A DNA stretch of 64,000 bases, from positions 62,001 to 126,000 of the forward strand of contig NZ_AP018315.1 of assembly GCF_002368075.1 (NCBI RefSeq), read 5' to 3'. Position numbers and translations under genes: made by a program. Position 1 is the stretch's first letter. Each line of letters opens with the position of its first letter. The notes beneath the pieces were generated by a model. It was not told the origin of the DNA. It ran no database searches and was given only the letters and a program-made list of their open reading frames with translations. Below, in pieces: positions 25,934 through 34,990 of the stretch. Source of the DNA: Sphaerospermopsis kisseleviana NIES-73. GTDB lineage: Bacteria > Cyanobacteriota > Cyanobacteriia > Cyanobacteriales > Nostocaceae.

Positions 25934-26041
25934 CAAAATTAATTGCACATAGTTATTGAAAACAAAAATCTCTGTATTCCTTACTTCCTGATCCTTCATG
26001 TTCCCTCTTTTAAATATGAAATTTATTTGGCACAACTACTT
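25934..26041. mobile_element. family E element, decayed inverted copy (108 bp)
   Basis: The reverse complement reads AAGTAGTTGTGCC...AAATAAATTT, then AGAGGGAACA...AATACAGAGATTTTTG, and ends AATTAATTTTG, matching the copies at 15890-15999 and 50988-51096 with many substitutions. It lies in the rarA upstream spacer, 75 bp before the hydrolase gene on the other strand. Confidence 0.65.
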
Positions 26042-26116
26042 AATACCGATCTAACCGGAATTGATATGACTCCCGCTGTAGCAGCATAATAATTATTACT
26101 CTATTAAAGCAAAAAA

Positions 26117-27127
26117 ATGTTTGATGTGGAAAACCTACATTTTATTCTCATAAATTTAAACTTGTTCTATCCAGAAATTCTCAAAATACTGATTTTTATC
26201 TCTACTACTTTATATCAAATAATTGCTTGTTGGTTAGAAGACCGCACACCCCCACCAGGTCAAAGGGTGGATGTGGGAGGCTACTATTTACATTATGTTA
26301 CTGCTGGTGAAGGTTCTCCAACTATTGTGGTAGACCACAGTTTAGGAGGAGTTGAAGGTTATTTATTACTGGAAGAATTAGCCAAAATTTCACGGGTTTG
26401 TATTTATGATCGGGCTGGTTTTGGTTGGAGTGATATTAGTCCTTATCCCCGTACCAGTAAGCAAATTGTAGCTGAACTTGAGCAAATGTTAACTTGTGCA
26501 GGACTAGAACCGCCCTATATTTTGGTTGGTAATTCTTTTGGTAGTTATAATATGCGTCTTTATGCCCATCTTTTTCCCGAAAAAGTGATGGGAATGGTAT
26601 TAACTGATGGTTTACATGAATCTGGGATGCTGCAAATGTCCTTTGCTCTTAAAGGACTACAATTATTTTTTATTTCTGGGTTTTTAATGTCTATTTTTGG
26701 TTCTAGTTTCGGGTTAATTAGAGTGATGAATAAAATCGGGGTGTTTGAATTGATTAAGCCAGAATTACGTAATTGTTCAGGTTCATCTTTGCAATTAGTT
26801 AAACGCTCCTTTTGTCGTCCTAAACATTGGCTGACTATGACCCAGGAAATTATGGGTTTGGCTGCTAGTGGTCGTCAATTACGCTGTGCTAATGATTTCA
26901 AAAATTTGCCTATTGTTAGTATTAAAGCTCAGTCATTTTTTAAACCTTCTCTCCTTACTGCTTTTCTACCTTTGAAAGCAGCGAATAAATTACGCGAACG
27001 CATTCATTTAGAATTACTCAATTTATCAAATAACTGCATTCAAATTAATGCAGAAAAAAGCGGTCATTTTGTTTGGATTGATCAACCAGAAGTAATCATC
27101 AGCGCAGTGAAATTATTGTTGAAATAG
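26117..27127 (+). CDS. membrane-anchored alpha/beta hydrolase
   Basis: The 336-residue protein has one N-terminal hydrophobic segment (residues ~18-40, ending ACWLEDR), then an alpha/beta hydrolase core: VVDHSLGGVEGY, CIYDRAGFGWSD, the nucleophile elbow LVGNSFGSYNM (S140), and a late histidine in KSGHFVWIDQPE. The HSLGG oxyanion region and DRAGFGWS are typical of esterase/haloperoxidase-like members. The substrate is unknown. Its stop directly abuts the stop of the convergent glycosyltransferase gene with no spacer. Confidence 0.8.
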   Translation: MFDVENLHFILINLNLFYPEILKILIFISTTLYQIIACWLEDRTPPPGQRVDVGGYYLHYVTAGEGSPTIVVDHSLGGVEGYLLLEELAKISRVCIYDRAGFGWSDISPYPRTSKQIVAELEQMLTCAGLEPPYILVGNSFGSYNMRLYAHLFPEKVMGMVLTDGLHESGMLQMSFALKGLQLFFISGFLMSIFGSSFGLIRVMNKIGVFELIKPELRNCSGSSLQLVKRSFCRPKHWLTMTQEIMGLAASGRQLRCANDFKNLPIVSIKAQSFFKPSLLTAFLPLKAANKLRERIHLELLNLSNNCIQINAEKSGHFVWIDQPEVIISAVKLLLK

Positions 27128-28414
27128 TTATATCATTTGCAAAAATGCTTGCTGTTGAGGAAAGTGTTGATTAAAAACTGCCACTGCTTGCTTCACACCA
27201 TTTTCTAAGCGAATTTGTTCACCAATAAATTTAGCCTGTGGTCGCATTTGAGTATGATTAACTGCGGTAGTAATTGCCTGGGCTAATTTATCCACAGTTA
27301 AAGCAGCTTTAGGAATGGGTTCAGAACTAACACCCAACTGCCAAAGGCGATGTCCCCAAAAGGGTTGATCCCCAAAAAAGGGTATGATAATAGAAGGGAC
27401 ACCAGCCCGCAAAGCCGCCGCACTTGTTCCCGCACCTCCATGATGTACAATTGCAGCCATCCGGGGAAATAACCAATCATGGGGAACAGATTCTATTTTG
27501 AATACGGTTTCTGGTAAGTCAGTTGCAGCAATTCCACCCCAACCAGTTAATAAAATTCCCCGTTGTTTTGTCTTTTTTAAGGCTGCTAGGGCAATTTCGG
27601 TCATTTGTTGGGGGTCGCGCCCTGTCATGCTCCCAAATCCAATATATACCGGAGGTGATCCGGCGGCGATAAACTCTTGTAAATCTTGGGGTGGTGTCCA
27701 ATTTGCAGGATGTTCTAAAAACCAATAGCCTGTAATATGTAATCTTTCTGACCAGTTGCCAGGTTTAGGCACTACCACTGGACTAAAACCGTAAAGATAA
27801 GGTACATTTACCTTTTGTAACCGCCCATATAATCCTTGCCAATTTGATAAAGGTGTTAGTTGCAAAGTCTTTTCTCGAAACTGGTTTACACCTTTACGGA
27901 ACACCAAACCAAACCCTTCCAATAATATTGGATAGGTGAGGGAATTTAACCAACCACCTAATTTTAAGGTTTGGGGAAGGGAGGGAAAGGGAAAATCAAA
28001 GTTAGGACTTTGAGGCATTAACGCCGCTAATATAAAGGGAATTTGCAATTTTTGGGCAATATCAAATCCCCAAATAGTGTAAGCAGTACCAATAATTACA
28101 TCACTATCCTGGCAATTCTGCCAAGAATCAGCCATTGCTTCTGCTAATAATGGCGCAACCATCTGAGCATATTTCTGAATCAATTTTACAGGATTACTGG
28201 CTTCGAGCATTTGCTGTCCGGCTTCTTGTGCCATTAATGCTTGCACATCCCCACCCATTGCGGCAAAGTCTAATCCGTAGCTTTGCACCATTGTTTGAAA
28301 GGGGTGATGGGTGACTAATTTTACACTATGTCCGGCTTGTTGCAATCCCAATCCTAAAGCAATCAATGGTTGCACGTCGCCGCGAGAACCTGTAGTTAAA
28401 ATTGTGATTCGCAT
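27128..28414 (-). CDS. GT1-type glycosyltransferase (UGT/sterol glucosyltransferase-like)
   Basis: The 428-residue protein is a GT-B enzyme. Its N-terminal MRITILTTGSRGDVQPLIAL is the acceptor-domain signature, PPVYIGFGSMTGRDPQQ starts the donor domain, and HHGGAGTSAAALRAGVPSII binds the nucleotide-sugar diphosphate. Such enzymes glycosylate lipophilic acceptors such as sterols, carotenoids or polyketides. It is divergent from the TetR gene, with repeated operator-like sequences upstream, so it is a likely TetR target. The nearby carotenoid-isomerase-like gene suggests a carotenoid-type acceptor, which is inference only. Confidence 0.88.
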   Translation of the reverse strand: MRITILTTGSRGDVQPLIALGLGLQQAGHSVKLVTHHPFQTMVQSYGLDFAAMGGDVQALMAQEAGQQMLEASNPVKLIQKYAQMVAPLLAEAMADSWQNCQDSDVIIGTAYTIWGFDIAQKLQIPFILAALMPQSPNFDFPFPSLPQTLKLGGWLNSLTYPILLEGFGLVFRKGVNQFREKTLQLTPLSNWQGLYGRLQKVNVPYLYGFSPVVVPKPGNWSERLHITGYWFLEHPANWTPPQDLQEFIAAGSPPVYIGFGSMTGRDPQQMTEIALAALKKTKQRGILLTGWGGIAATDLPETVFKIESVPHDWLFPRMAAIVHHGGAGTSAAALRAGVPSIIIPFFGDQPFWGHRLWQLGVSSEPIPKAALTVDKLAQAITTAVNHTQMRPQAKFIGEQIRLENGVKQAVAVFNQHFPQQQAFLQMI

Positions 28415-28442
28415 ATTTTTTCTATATTTTTCAAACGAACTA

Positions 28443-28523
28443 GACTGTTCGGTTCGGTTGATAATGCTAATTTAGACCGTACAGTTTGGTTTGTCAAGAG
28501 ATTTTAGACTAGACTGTTCGGTA
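28443..28523. promoter_or_regulatory. repeated TetR-type operator candidates
   Basis: Between the divergent glycosyltransferase and tetR genes, GACTGTTCGGT occurs twice (about 28446 and 28512). A related inverted form, ACCGTACAGTTTGGT, lies between them (about 28475-28489). The last is an imperfect 15-bp palindrome with five of seven paired positions. The spacing and symmetry are typical of TetR-family operators controlling a divergent promoter. Confidence 0.55.
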
Positions 28524-28558
28524 AAAATGTTAAACTTATCTGAAAGCCTTCTGCTCAC

Positions 28559-28703
28559 ATCTTGCACCACTCCGTACAAACCCAGGTAATCTAAAAAGAT
28601 TCGCCATAAGACTACCTTGTTTTTATTGGTTTTAAACGGTAAATCAAGGGTTTTGGAATTATACGGTGAAATAAAAATACATCAATTTGTGTTGGTGCAA
28701 GAT
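28559..28703. mobile_element. family C element, copy 2 (145 bp)
   Basis: The ends ATCTTGCACCA and TGGTGCAAGAT are perfect 11-bp inverted repeats (13 bp with the flanking AC/GT). The interior TTTTTATTGGTTTTAAA and TTATACGGTGAA match the copy at 19330-19470. It lies 27 bp upstream of the tetR start, between the operator candidates and the gene. Confidence 0.8.
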
Positions 28704-28730
28704 GTTAGTTTATTAACCATTTTCTAAATA

Positions 28731-29336
28731 ATGCCAAAACAACCAGATCAAACCTCTGCCAAAGCTGAACAAATCCTGCAAGGGGCAATGCAAGAGTTTC
28801 TTAAAGGTGGTTATGCCGATACAAGTATGGCGCGGATTGCCAGTACAGCAAAGGTATCTAAGGAAACTCTTTATAACTATTTTGAAAATAAGGAAGCATT
28901 GTTTGCAGCTATTGTGGAAAGAATTGCCAAGCAACAATTTGAGGATGTATTTGCTTCAGAACCTTTACCAGCAGATCCAGCAGAATGTTTGCGTAAACTA
29001 GCACCTAAAAGTTTAACTGCGGAAAATCTCGATCCCACAAGGATGAATTTTTACCGTTTAATTGTGGCAGAGTCGGGACGGTTTCCCGATTTAGCGCGAT
29101 TGTATATCAAAGAGTTTGAAAAACCGAATTTAGCAGCTTCTACAGAATATCTGCAAAATTGCCAGGGGTTGCGAAGTTCTGACCCGGAAGCAGTGGCTTG
29201 GATTATTGCTGGTACAATTAATTTTTATTATTTGATGATGGAACTATTACATGGTAAACATGAATTGACGATGACTAGCGATCGCCTAACTGAAGCTTTA
29301 ATTGAGTTACTTTTTCCTGAAGCTGATAGACAATAA
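28731..29336 (+). CDS. TetR/AcrR-family transcriptional regulator
   Basis: The 201-residue protein has the TetR helix-turn-helix IASTAKVSKETLYNYFENKE (residues ~37-56) after AEQILQGAMQEFLKGGYADT. The variable C-terminal ligand domain includes FYRLIVAESGRFPDLARLY, typical of the AcrR C-terminal type. It is divergent from the glycosyltransferase gene and ends 29 bp before the flavoprotein gene, with which it is probably co-transcribed. It is likely an autorepressor binding the repeats at 28443-28523 and released by a hydrophobic ligand. Confidence 0.9.
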   Translation: MPKQPDQTSAKAEQILQGAMQEFLKGGYADTSMARIASTAKVSKETLYNYFENKEALFAAIVERIAKQQFEDVFASEPLPADPAECLRKLAPKSLTAENLDPTRMNFYRLIVAESGRFPDLARLYIKEFEKPNLAASTEYLQNCQGLRSSDPEAVAWIIAGTINFYYLMMELLHGKHELTMTSDRLTEALIELLFPEADRQ

Positions 29337-29365
29337 ATCACAGTTCTAGTTATCAACCATGATTC

Positions 29366-30901
29366 ATGAATAACACAGAAGTAATTGTAATTGGTAGCGG
29401 TATAGGCGGTTTGAGTTGTGCTGCACTGTTGGCACATTATGGAATTGATGTCACAGTAGTGGAAAGTCACTCCATCGCCGGTGGTGCTGCTCATGCTTTT
29501 GAACGCAACGGTTACAAGTTTGAGTCTGGACCATCTTTATATTCTGGTTTATCTTATACCCCTTCCCCTAACCCCCTACGTCAAGTTTTAGATGTTATTG
29601 GGGAAGATTTACCTTGTGTTAATTACGATACTTGGGGTTGTTATTTACCAGAAGGAATTTTTGATACTCAAGTGGGTGCTGATCAGTTTTGTCAGGTGTT
29701 ACAAAAACTACGGGGAGATAAAGCGGTAAGTGAATGGCGCAAACTCCAGGAAATTATGACACCTTTGGGTAAAAGTGCGATCGCCTTACCTCCTGCTGCT
29801 TTACGTTATGATTTAGGAGCAGTGTTAACAGTGGGTAAATTTGCCCCAGCTTTACTCCAACAGGCTGCTAATGTAATTAAATTAACAGGGTCTTTTTCTA
29901 GCATCATTGATGGTGTGATCACAGATCCGTTTATTCGTAACTGGTTAGATTTACTTTGTTTTTTGTTATCAGGATTACCCGCCAATGGGACAATAGCCGC
30001 AGAAGTAGCGTTTATGTTTGCAGACTGGTATCGTCCTGGTGTGCAGTTAGATTATCCTCTAGGTGGTAGTGGTGCATTAGTTGATGCTTTAGTCAGAGGT
30101 TTGACTAAAAATGGTGGTAAATTAATTTTAAACGCCCATGTCGAGCAGGTTTTAGTAGAAAATAACCGTGCTGTGGGTGTACGTCTGCGAAATGGTCAGG
30201 AAATTAAAGCCAGTAAAGCAGTTGTTTCTAATGCTTCAGTGTGGGATACACTCAAACTTATTCCCCCTGGTGCTTTACCTAAATGGTATGTAGAAAAACA
30301 AGAAAAAACACCTGAATGTGATAGTTTTATGCACTTACATTTAGGAATTGATGCCACAGGATTATCGGAAAATTTAGGTATTCATTATATAGTAGTTAAT
30401 GATTGGCAAAAAGGCGTAACTGCACCACAAAATGTAGTTTTAATATCTATTCCTTCCGTTTTAGATTCATCTTTAGCACCACCAGGAAAGCACGTTATTC
30501 ATGTTTATACACCAGGAAATGAACCTTATAAAATTTGGCAAGGTTTAGAAAGAAATAGCAAAGAATATAAGTTATTAAAACAAGAACGTGCGGAAGTAAT
30601 GTGGCAAGCTTTAGAAAGAATTATTCCTGATATTCGTTCTCGTTGTGAAATTAGTTTAGTGGGTACTCCCCTTACTCATGGGCGTTTTTTACGTCGTCAT
30701 CATGGTAGTTATGGACCTGGGATAGTTGCAGGAAAGGGTTTATTTCCTGGTGCGACTACTCCTTTATCGGGGTTGTTGTGTTGTGGAGATTCGACTTTTC
30801 CTGGAATAGGTTTACCTGCTGTAGCAGCAAGTGGGATGATGGCTGCAAATACTATTGTTCCGGTGCAGCAACATTTACAATTACTTAATGATATTGGGTA
30901 A
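29366..30901 (+). CDS. FAD-dependent oxidoreductase of the carotenoid isomerase/phytoene desaturase family
   Basis: The 511-residue protein has the N-terminal dinucleotide fold VIVIGSGIGGLSCAALLAHY, the ESHSIAGGAAHAFERNGYKF region, and a C-terminal FAD-contacting segment GLLCCGDSTFPGIGLPAVAA. This is the layout of CrtISO/CrtI-type enzymes, which desaturate, isomerise or oxidise polyene chains; retinol-saturase-like proteins share it. It differs from the housekeeping CrtH of cyanobacteria in several motifs, so a separate role is likely. It probably forms an operon with tetR. Confidence 0.8.
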   Translation: MNNTEVIVIGSGIGGLSCAALLAHYGIDVTVVESHSIAGGAAHAFERNGYKFESGPSLYSGLSYTPSPNPLRQVLDVIGEDLPCVNYDTWGCYLPEGIFDTQVGADQFCQVLQKLRGDKAVSEWRKLQEIMTPLGKSAIALPPAALRYDLGAVLTVGKFAPALLQQAANVIKLTGSFSSIIDGVITDPFIRNWLDLLCFLLSGLPANGTIAAEVAFMFADWYRPGVQLDYPLGGSGALVDALVRGLTKNGGKLILNAHVEQVLVENNRAVGVRLRNGQEIKASKAVVSNASVWDTLKLIPPGALPKWYVEKQEKTPECDSFMHLHLGIDATGLSENLGIHYIVVNDWQKGVTAPQNVVLISIPSVLDSSLAPPGKHVIHVYTPGNEPYKIWQGLERNSKEYKLLKQERAEVMWQALERIIPDIRSRCEISLVGTPLTHGRFLRRHHGSYGPGIVAGKGLFPGATTPLSGLLCCGDSTFPGIGLPAVAASGMMAANTIVPVQQHLQLLNDIG

Positions 30902-30929
30902 TTGGTAATTGGTGATTGGTGATTGGTGA

Positions 30930-31532
30930 TTGGGTAAAATTGTTAACTTGTTCCCTGTTCCTTCTCAATGTGGGAGAATGGATCAGGCTTGTGCTTATGG
31001 TAATCAACCTATTGCGATGATTTTTGATGGTGATGATACCGAAATCATTGAGTTAAAAGTTCCGCAAGATTTATATTTTGTGATTGTGGATCTTGCTGCT
31101 GCTAAAAATACTCAGGTGATTTTGAGTAAATTAAATGAATGTTATCCTTTTGCTGAGAATGAATTACAAAAGAATGTGCAACAGTTTTTGGGTAAAATTA
31201 GTTATGAAATTACCCAAGCTGCAATTGAGGCTTTACAAACAGGTGATGCTGAAAAAATTGGTATGCTGATGAAACAAGCACAGGCAGATTTTGATCAATA
31301 TCTCATTCCTGCTTGTAGGGAAGAGTTAACTGCTCCTGTTCTTCATCAACTGTTGAATAATTCACCAATTCAAGAGTATATTTATGGTGGTAAGGGTGTA
31401 GGTTCTCAAGGAGATGGAACAGCGCAGTTTATTGTGAAAAATAAGGAATGTCAAGATAAAATTATAGATATAATTAATCGTGACTTTCCACAAATGCAAT
31501 GTTTAAAATTAACGATTTATAGAAGGGAATAG
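30930..31532 (+). pseudogene. GHMP-family kinase lacking its N-terminal half
   Basis: Residues ~12-200 match the C-terminal part of GHMP sugar kinases: SQCGRMDQACAYG (the ATP-loop-adjacent motif), LYFVIVDLAAAKNT, and YGGKGVGSQGDGTAQFIV near the end. The normal N-terminal ~130 residues, including the substrate-binding strands, are absent. The reading frame opens only at a TTG after an ATTGGTG-type tandem run at 30893-30935. The upstream flavoprotein gene ends just before that run, so a deletion joined them. It was probably a sugar-1-kinase acting with the GalU-like enzyme downstream. Confidence 0.75.
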
Positions 31533-31631
31533 GAAATAGGGAACAGGGAACAGAAAAGCTAAAGTTCTCTTAGTATATGACTATGATGTGAAAATTTGTA
31601 TTTCATTTACTCTAAAAATACTGTATACTAA

Positions 31632-31800
31632 GAGAGCAGACCTATTTTGAAAAAAATAACCGCAGCAACCATAAAAAATCTCTTGAATTCTCTTACCTTT
31701 GTGTCCTTTGCGCCCTTTGCGGTTCAATCATATTAATCCTTGTGGTATATTATTTCCATAGATATAGATAAAAATGAATTTACACATTTGGGATACTCCC
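31632..31800. mobile_element. family B MITE, decayed copy abutting a start codon (169 bp)
   Basis: The right end TTGGGATACTCCC is intact save one base; the left end GAGAGCAGACCTA is degraded. The interior carries ACCGCAGCAACC and TTTGCGCCCTTTGCGGTT. The flanks GTATACTAA and GTATGTTAA agree at seven of nine positions, the expected 9-bp duplication. The right flank contains the ATG of the downstream gene. Confidence 0.8.
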
Positions 31801-31802
31801 GT

Positions 31803-32687
31803 ATGTTAACAAATAAAATTAAAAAAGCTGTAATTCCTGCTGCTGGATTTGGTACTAGATTATTTCCCGCTACAAAAGTTGTAAAAAAAGAACTTTTCCC
31901 AATTATTGACAAAGATGGAAGGGCTAAACCTGTAATTTTGGCAATTGTGGAAGAAGCGATAAATGCGGGAATTTCTGAAGTCGGGATAATGGTTCAACCA
32001 GATGATAGAGAAATATTTACGGAGTTGTTTAAATCTACACCAAAACCGGAATTATTCGCTAAACTTTCACCAGAAAATCAAGCATATAGTCAATATTTGC
32101 AAGAGTTAGGAAGTAAAATTACAATCTTAATTCAAACAGAACAAGAAGGTTATGGTCATGCTGTTTTTTGTGCTAAAGATTGGGTAGGAAATGAGCCTTT
32201 TTTGTTGATGTTAGGGGATCATGTTTATAGGTCAGATATAGAAATATCTTGTGCTAGACAAATATTAGATATTTATGCTCAAGTTAATCATAGTGTGATG
32301 GGTTTGACGACAATGCCAGCAGAAATTATTCATAAAGCTGGGTGTGTAGCTGGTGTTTGGAATGATGATCAATCTCTGCTTTCTTTAAGTCAAATTTATG
32401 AAAAACCCAGTGTTGAATATGCACGGGAGAATTTGCGGGTTGAGGGGATGGGAGATGATGAGTTTTTATGTGTGTTTGGGCTATATTTACTGACACCGCA
32501 GATATTTGATTTTTTGGCAGAAAGTATCAATCAAAACTTACGAGAACGGGGTGAATTTCAGTTAACTTCTTGTTTGGAGAAATTGCGTAAAAAAGAGGGA
32601 ATGACTGGGTATGTTGTGAAGGGTAAATGTTTTGATACGGGTTTACCTGATGCTTATCGTCAGACTATGATTGATTTTAGATTATAA
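31803..32687 (+). CDS. UTP-glucose-1-phosphate uridylyltransferase-like protein
   Basis: The 294-residue protein starts with the nucleotidyltransferase signature VIPAAGFGTRLFPATKVVKK and has FLLMLGDHVYRS (metal-binding aspartate) and GYVVKGKCFDTGLPDAYRQT near the end, as in GalU. It would transfer UMP or a related nucleotide to a sugar-1-phosphate. I place the start at the ATG at 31803; an upstream start at 31740 would read through a transposable element. No Shine-Dalgarno is visible because the element ends 2 bp before the ATG. The neighbouring GHMP kinase fragment suggests an ancestral sugar-salvage pair. Confidence 0.85.
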   Translation: MLTNKIKKAVIPAAGFGTRLFPATKVVKKELFPIIDKDGRAKPVILAIVEEAINAGISEVGIMVQPDDREIFTELFKSTPKPELFAKLSPENQAYSQYLQELGSKITILIQTEQEGYGHAVFCAKDWVGNEPFLLMLGDHVYRSDIEISCARQILDIYAQVNHSVMGLTTMPAEIIHKAGCVAGVWNDDQSLLSLSQIYEKPSVEYARENLRVEGMGDDEFLCVFGLYLLTPQIFDFLAESINQNLRERGEFQLTSCLEKLRKKEGMTGYVVKGKCFDTGLPDAYRQTMIDFRL

Positions 32688-32846
32688 TTGTTAGTGTGAG
32701 GGTGGCGATCGCTTCCTGAACACTTTAGCGGAGAAAACGAATCTGATGAATTCAATTTATAATTCTGCTATATTGAGTAGTGAGATTTCGTTTAAAAAAT
32801 ATGTGCTAAAAGTAGAATGAGCAAACCCTATCTATAAACCTAAGAT

Positions 32847-33146
32847 ATGACTTATATACCTAACAATATGGAAATTAAGGCTTTCCCTATTCGCATAGAA
32901 AATGAGGGAAAAATTACAATTCCAGAAGATTTAAAGACCCATCTTAGCTTAGTCACAGGTGATATGTTGACATTATTACAAATTGGAGATGTTGTTTTAC
33001 TAACTCCTAGACAACCTCAAGTTCCTCAAATTGCAGACCAAATTACAGCTATGATGGAAGATGCAGATTTAGAACTTAGTGATTTACTCCAAGGTTTGGT
33101 AGCAGAACGAGAAGCAATTTGGCAAGAAGAAAATAAAAATGCGTAA
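32847..33146 (+). CDS. AbrB/MazE-type antitoxin
   Basis: The 99-residue protein has an N-terminal AbrB-like strand motif (RIENEGKITIPEDLKTHLSL) and a helical acidic C-terminus (MMEDADLELSDLLQGLVAER). It overlaps the PIN toxin gene by 8 bp. Starts at 32847 and 32868 are both ATG; the second gives the usual antitoxin length. It is the same architecture as the pair at 929-1578 but clearly divergent in sequence. Confidence 0.8.
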   Translation: MTYIPNNMEIKAFPIRIENEGKITIPEDLKTHLSLVTGDMLTLLQIGDVVLLTPRQPQVPQIADQITAMMEDADLELSDLLQGLVAEREAIWQEENKNA

Positions 33147-33576
33147 GGTTTTTGCTGATTCTAGCATTCTGATTGCTGGTGCGGCTTCACGGACAGGAGC
33201 TAGTCGCGCTGTGTTAACAATGGCGGAAATTGGTTTGTTTCAGTTAGTGATATCAGAGCAAGTTTTATTAGAGTGTGAGCGAAATCTTAGTAAAAAATTA
33301 CCTGATGCTTTACCAATTTTCTCGCAGTTAATAGCTGCTATTAATCCAGACATTCTACCTAATCCAACTGCGGAAGAAAGTAATCGTTGGATTGGGATTA
33401 TTGAAGCTAAAGATGCACCTATTTTAGCTGCGGCTGTGTTAGCAAAAGTTGATCGGTTATTAAGTCTGAATACAAAGGATTTTACTGTGGAAGTTGGTAT
33501 TGAAAGCGGATTAATTATTCAAACTCCTGCTGAGTTTATGAAAGAGATTCGAGAGATTGTACAGAGGGGTTTGTAA
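33139..33576 (+). CDS. PIN-domain toxin
   Basis: The 145-residue protein shows MRKVFADSSILIAGAAS (first acid), VLLECERNL (second acid), AKDAPILAAAVLAKVD and LSLNTKDF (third and fourth acids). The FADSS start is a common PIN variant of LDTN. Its ATG lies inside the antitoxin gene, an 8-bp overlap that couples translation. It would act as an RNase held in check by the AbrB-type partner. Confidence 0.83.
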   Translation: MRKVFADSSILIAGAASRTGASRAVLTMAEIGLFQLVISEQVLLECERNLSKKLPDALPIFSQLIAAINPDILPNPTAEESNRWIGIIEAKDAPILAAAVLAKVDRLLSLNTKDFTVEVGIESGLIIQTPAEFMKEIREIVQRGL

Positions 33577-33657
33577 TTTAGATATGTAGCGATCGCTTAT
33601 TGAGAGAGAAAAGAAAGGGCGATCGCACAGTATTTGTATTAAAATAGTGGTTTGTAG

Positions 33658-34779
33658 TTATTGAATATTGTTAACATAAAACCGTTCATAAAAACTAACG
33701 GGATCATTCTGACAATTCAAGACTTGATGTGAACCAGATCGATAATCTATAAGGGCAGCATAAATTTCTTCCTCATCCATAAAATTTGTGTCTTCAGTTA
33801 GCCTAATGAGTGCAAATGGGTGTTCATATAAAATTAACAAAACTGTTGGTATTTTATCTCTACTAGCCAGTATCACAGTGTGATAACCAGGCACTGCAAA
33901 ATTCTGTTTTTGTGAAATAGTATTATCATTTCTATTTATCTTCCAGATATGTTGAACAAATCTCTCTCCCTCCTCTTGAGTATCACCAAGAATAAATGAT
34001 TTAATTGGATCAAGTACACTATTTCGAGCGCGTTGAGATCCTAAAAATGCACAGACAGAGTTTACTGCTGATTTAGCTATTGCACGATTAATCAGATTCG
34101 GTTTTAATACCAAATTTGCTTGGATTTCACTTTTTAAAGATCCGCTAAGATGTTCTGATTCTTTACCAAATTGCCTCAGTAGTTCACCATTATTTATTTG
34201 CGACTTGAGCAACCTAACTTTTTCAATAGAGGAGGCACGTAATACATAGTTCATACCCCTACCCCCAGTTTTGATAACTGCTGGCTGAATCGGAGGAAGT
34301 AATTTATCTTCTTGTGAAAACACTAAGTCCTTAAGAGAAAGCTTATCAGGCTGAACAAGGTCTTGCTTAATCTGCTCAAACAACTGTTGATAGTTTTGGT
34401 TAGAATTACAATAAAAATTAATTCTATTCTTATCTACAAAAACAAGTTGCGGAAACATAATTGGTTTAATATTAGTTTCTATTCGTATACTTAGCCATAT
34501 TCCAGTTTTTTGCTCAAATTGAACATAGTGACCTGCTTGAAACAAAGTACGATTTTTAGAAATATCTGGATGGTTTGGATAAACGTATGTGCGAACAAAA
34601 TCAATCAGTTTTTTATCAAGTGGCGAGAAAATATCAGTATTACAATGACAACAAACATCCGTGTCCAAAACCCATCGGGAATTTTTGAAGCCGTGTTGAA
34701 TAATATGTTCTTCTGTCCGGGGTCTGGTGTTATCACCGCAAAATAAGCATGGATAGGTATATCTATTATTGGTGTTCAT
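33658..34779 (-). CDS. HNH-endonuclease-like protein
   Basis: The 373-residue protein has an N-terminal HNH-type zinc motif: YPCLFCGDN, RTEEHIIQHGF and VCCHCNTDI with D55 in SPLDKK. This is the CxxC...EHI...CxxCN...D pattern of HNH_5-like nucleases. The remaining ~310 residues are unassigned and may be a sensor or target-binding region. It starts 28 bp after a HicB-like gene on the same strand. The size and setting between a toxin-antitoxin pair and a HEPN gene suggest defence, which is inference. Confidence 0.7.
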   Translation of the reverse strand: MNTNNRYTYPCLFCGDNTRPRTEEHIIQHGFKNSRWVLDTDVCCHCNTDIFSPLDKKLIDFVRTYVYPNHPDISKNRTLFQAGHYVQFEQKTGIWLSIRIETNIKPIMFPQLVFVDKNRINFYCNSNQNYQQLFEQIKQDLVQPDKLSLKDLVFSQEDKLLPPIQPAVIKTGGRGMNYVLRASSIEKVRLLKSQINNGELLRQFGKESEHLSGSLKSEIQANLVLKPNLINRAIAKSAVNSVCAFLGSQRARNSVLDPIKSFILGDTQEEGERFVQHIWKINRNDNTISQKQNFAVPGYHTVILASRDKIPTVLLILYEHPFALIRLTEDTNFMDEEEIYAALIDYRSGSHQVLNCQNDPVSFYERFYVNNIQ

Positions 34780-34807
34780 CTTTTTTCAAAACTAATTACA
34801 ATGTCAA

Positions 34808-34990
34808 TCAGGGAAGTTCTTTACCTAAATCTTCATACATTTCAAAAACTGCTTCTAAGGCATCTGTAACATTAGTTAAAACTTCATCCATAGAATCCCC
34901 TTCAGTAATCAATTCTGGCAAGAGTGGAGAAGTTACAGTGAACCCCCCTTCTGATTGAGGTGTAAATAGTAGTGGAATTTTGTAGAACAT
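34808..34990 (-). CDS. orphan HicB-like antitoxin domain
   Basis: The 60-residue protein has the HicB partial RNase-H fold: IPLLFTPQSEGGFTVTSPLL, PELITEGDSMDEVLTNVTDA and VFEMYEDLGKELP. HicB normally neutralises a HicA toxin encoded beside it, but no HicA-like frame is present on either side. The next gene downstream is the HNH protein. It may regulate that gene or be a leftover. Confidence 0.8.
   Translation of the reverse strand: MFYKIPLLFTPQSEGGFTVTSPLLPELITEGDSMDEVLTNVTDALEAVFEMYEDLGKELP

Noticed and set aside
31740..31802. Longer N-terminus of the GalU-like protein
   Set aside because: The added codons lie inside a family B element and before the natural nucleotidyltransferase start.
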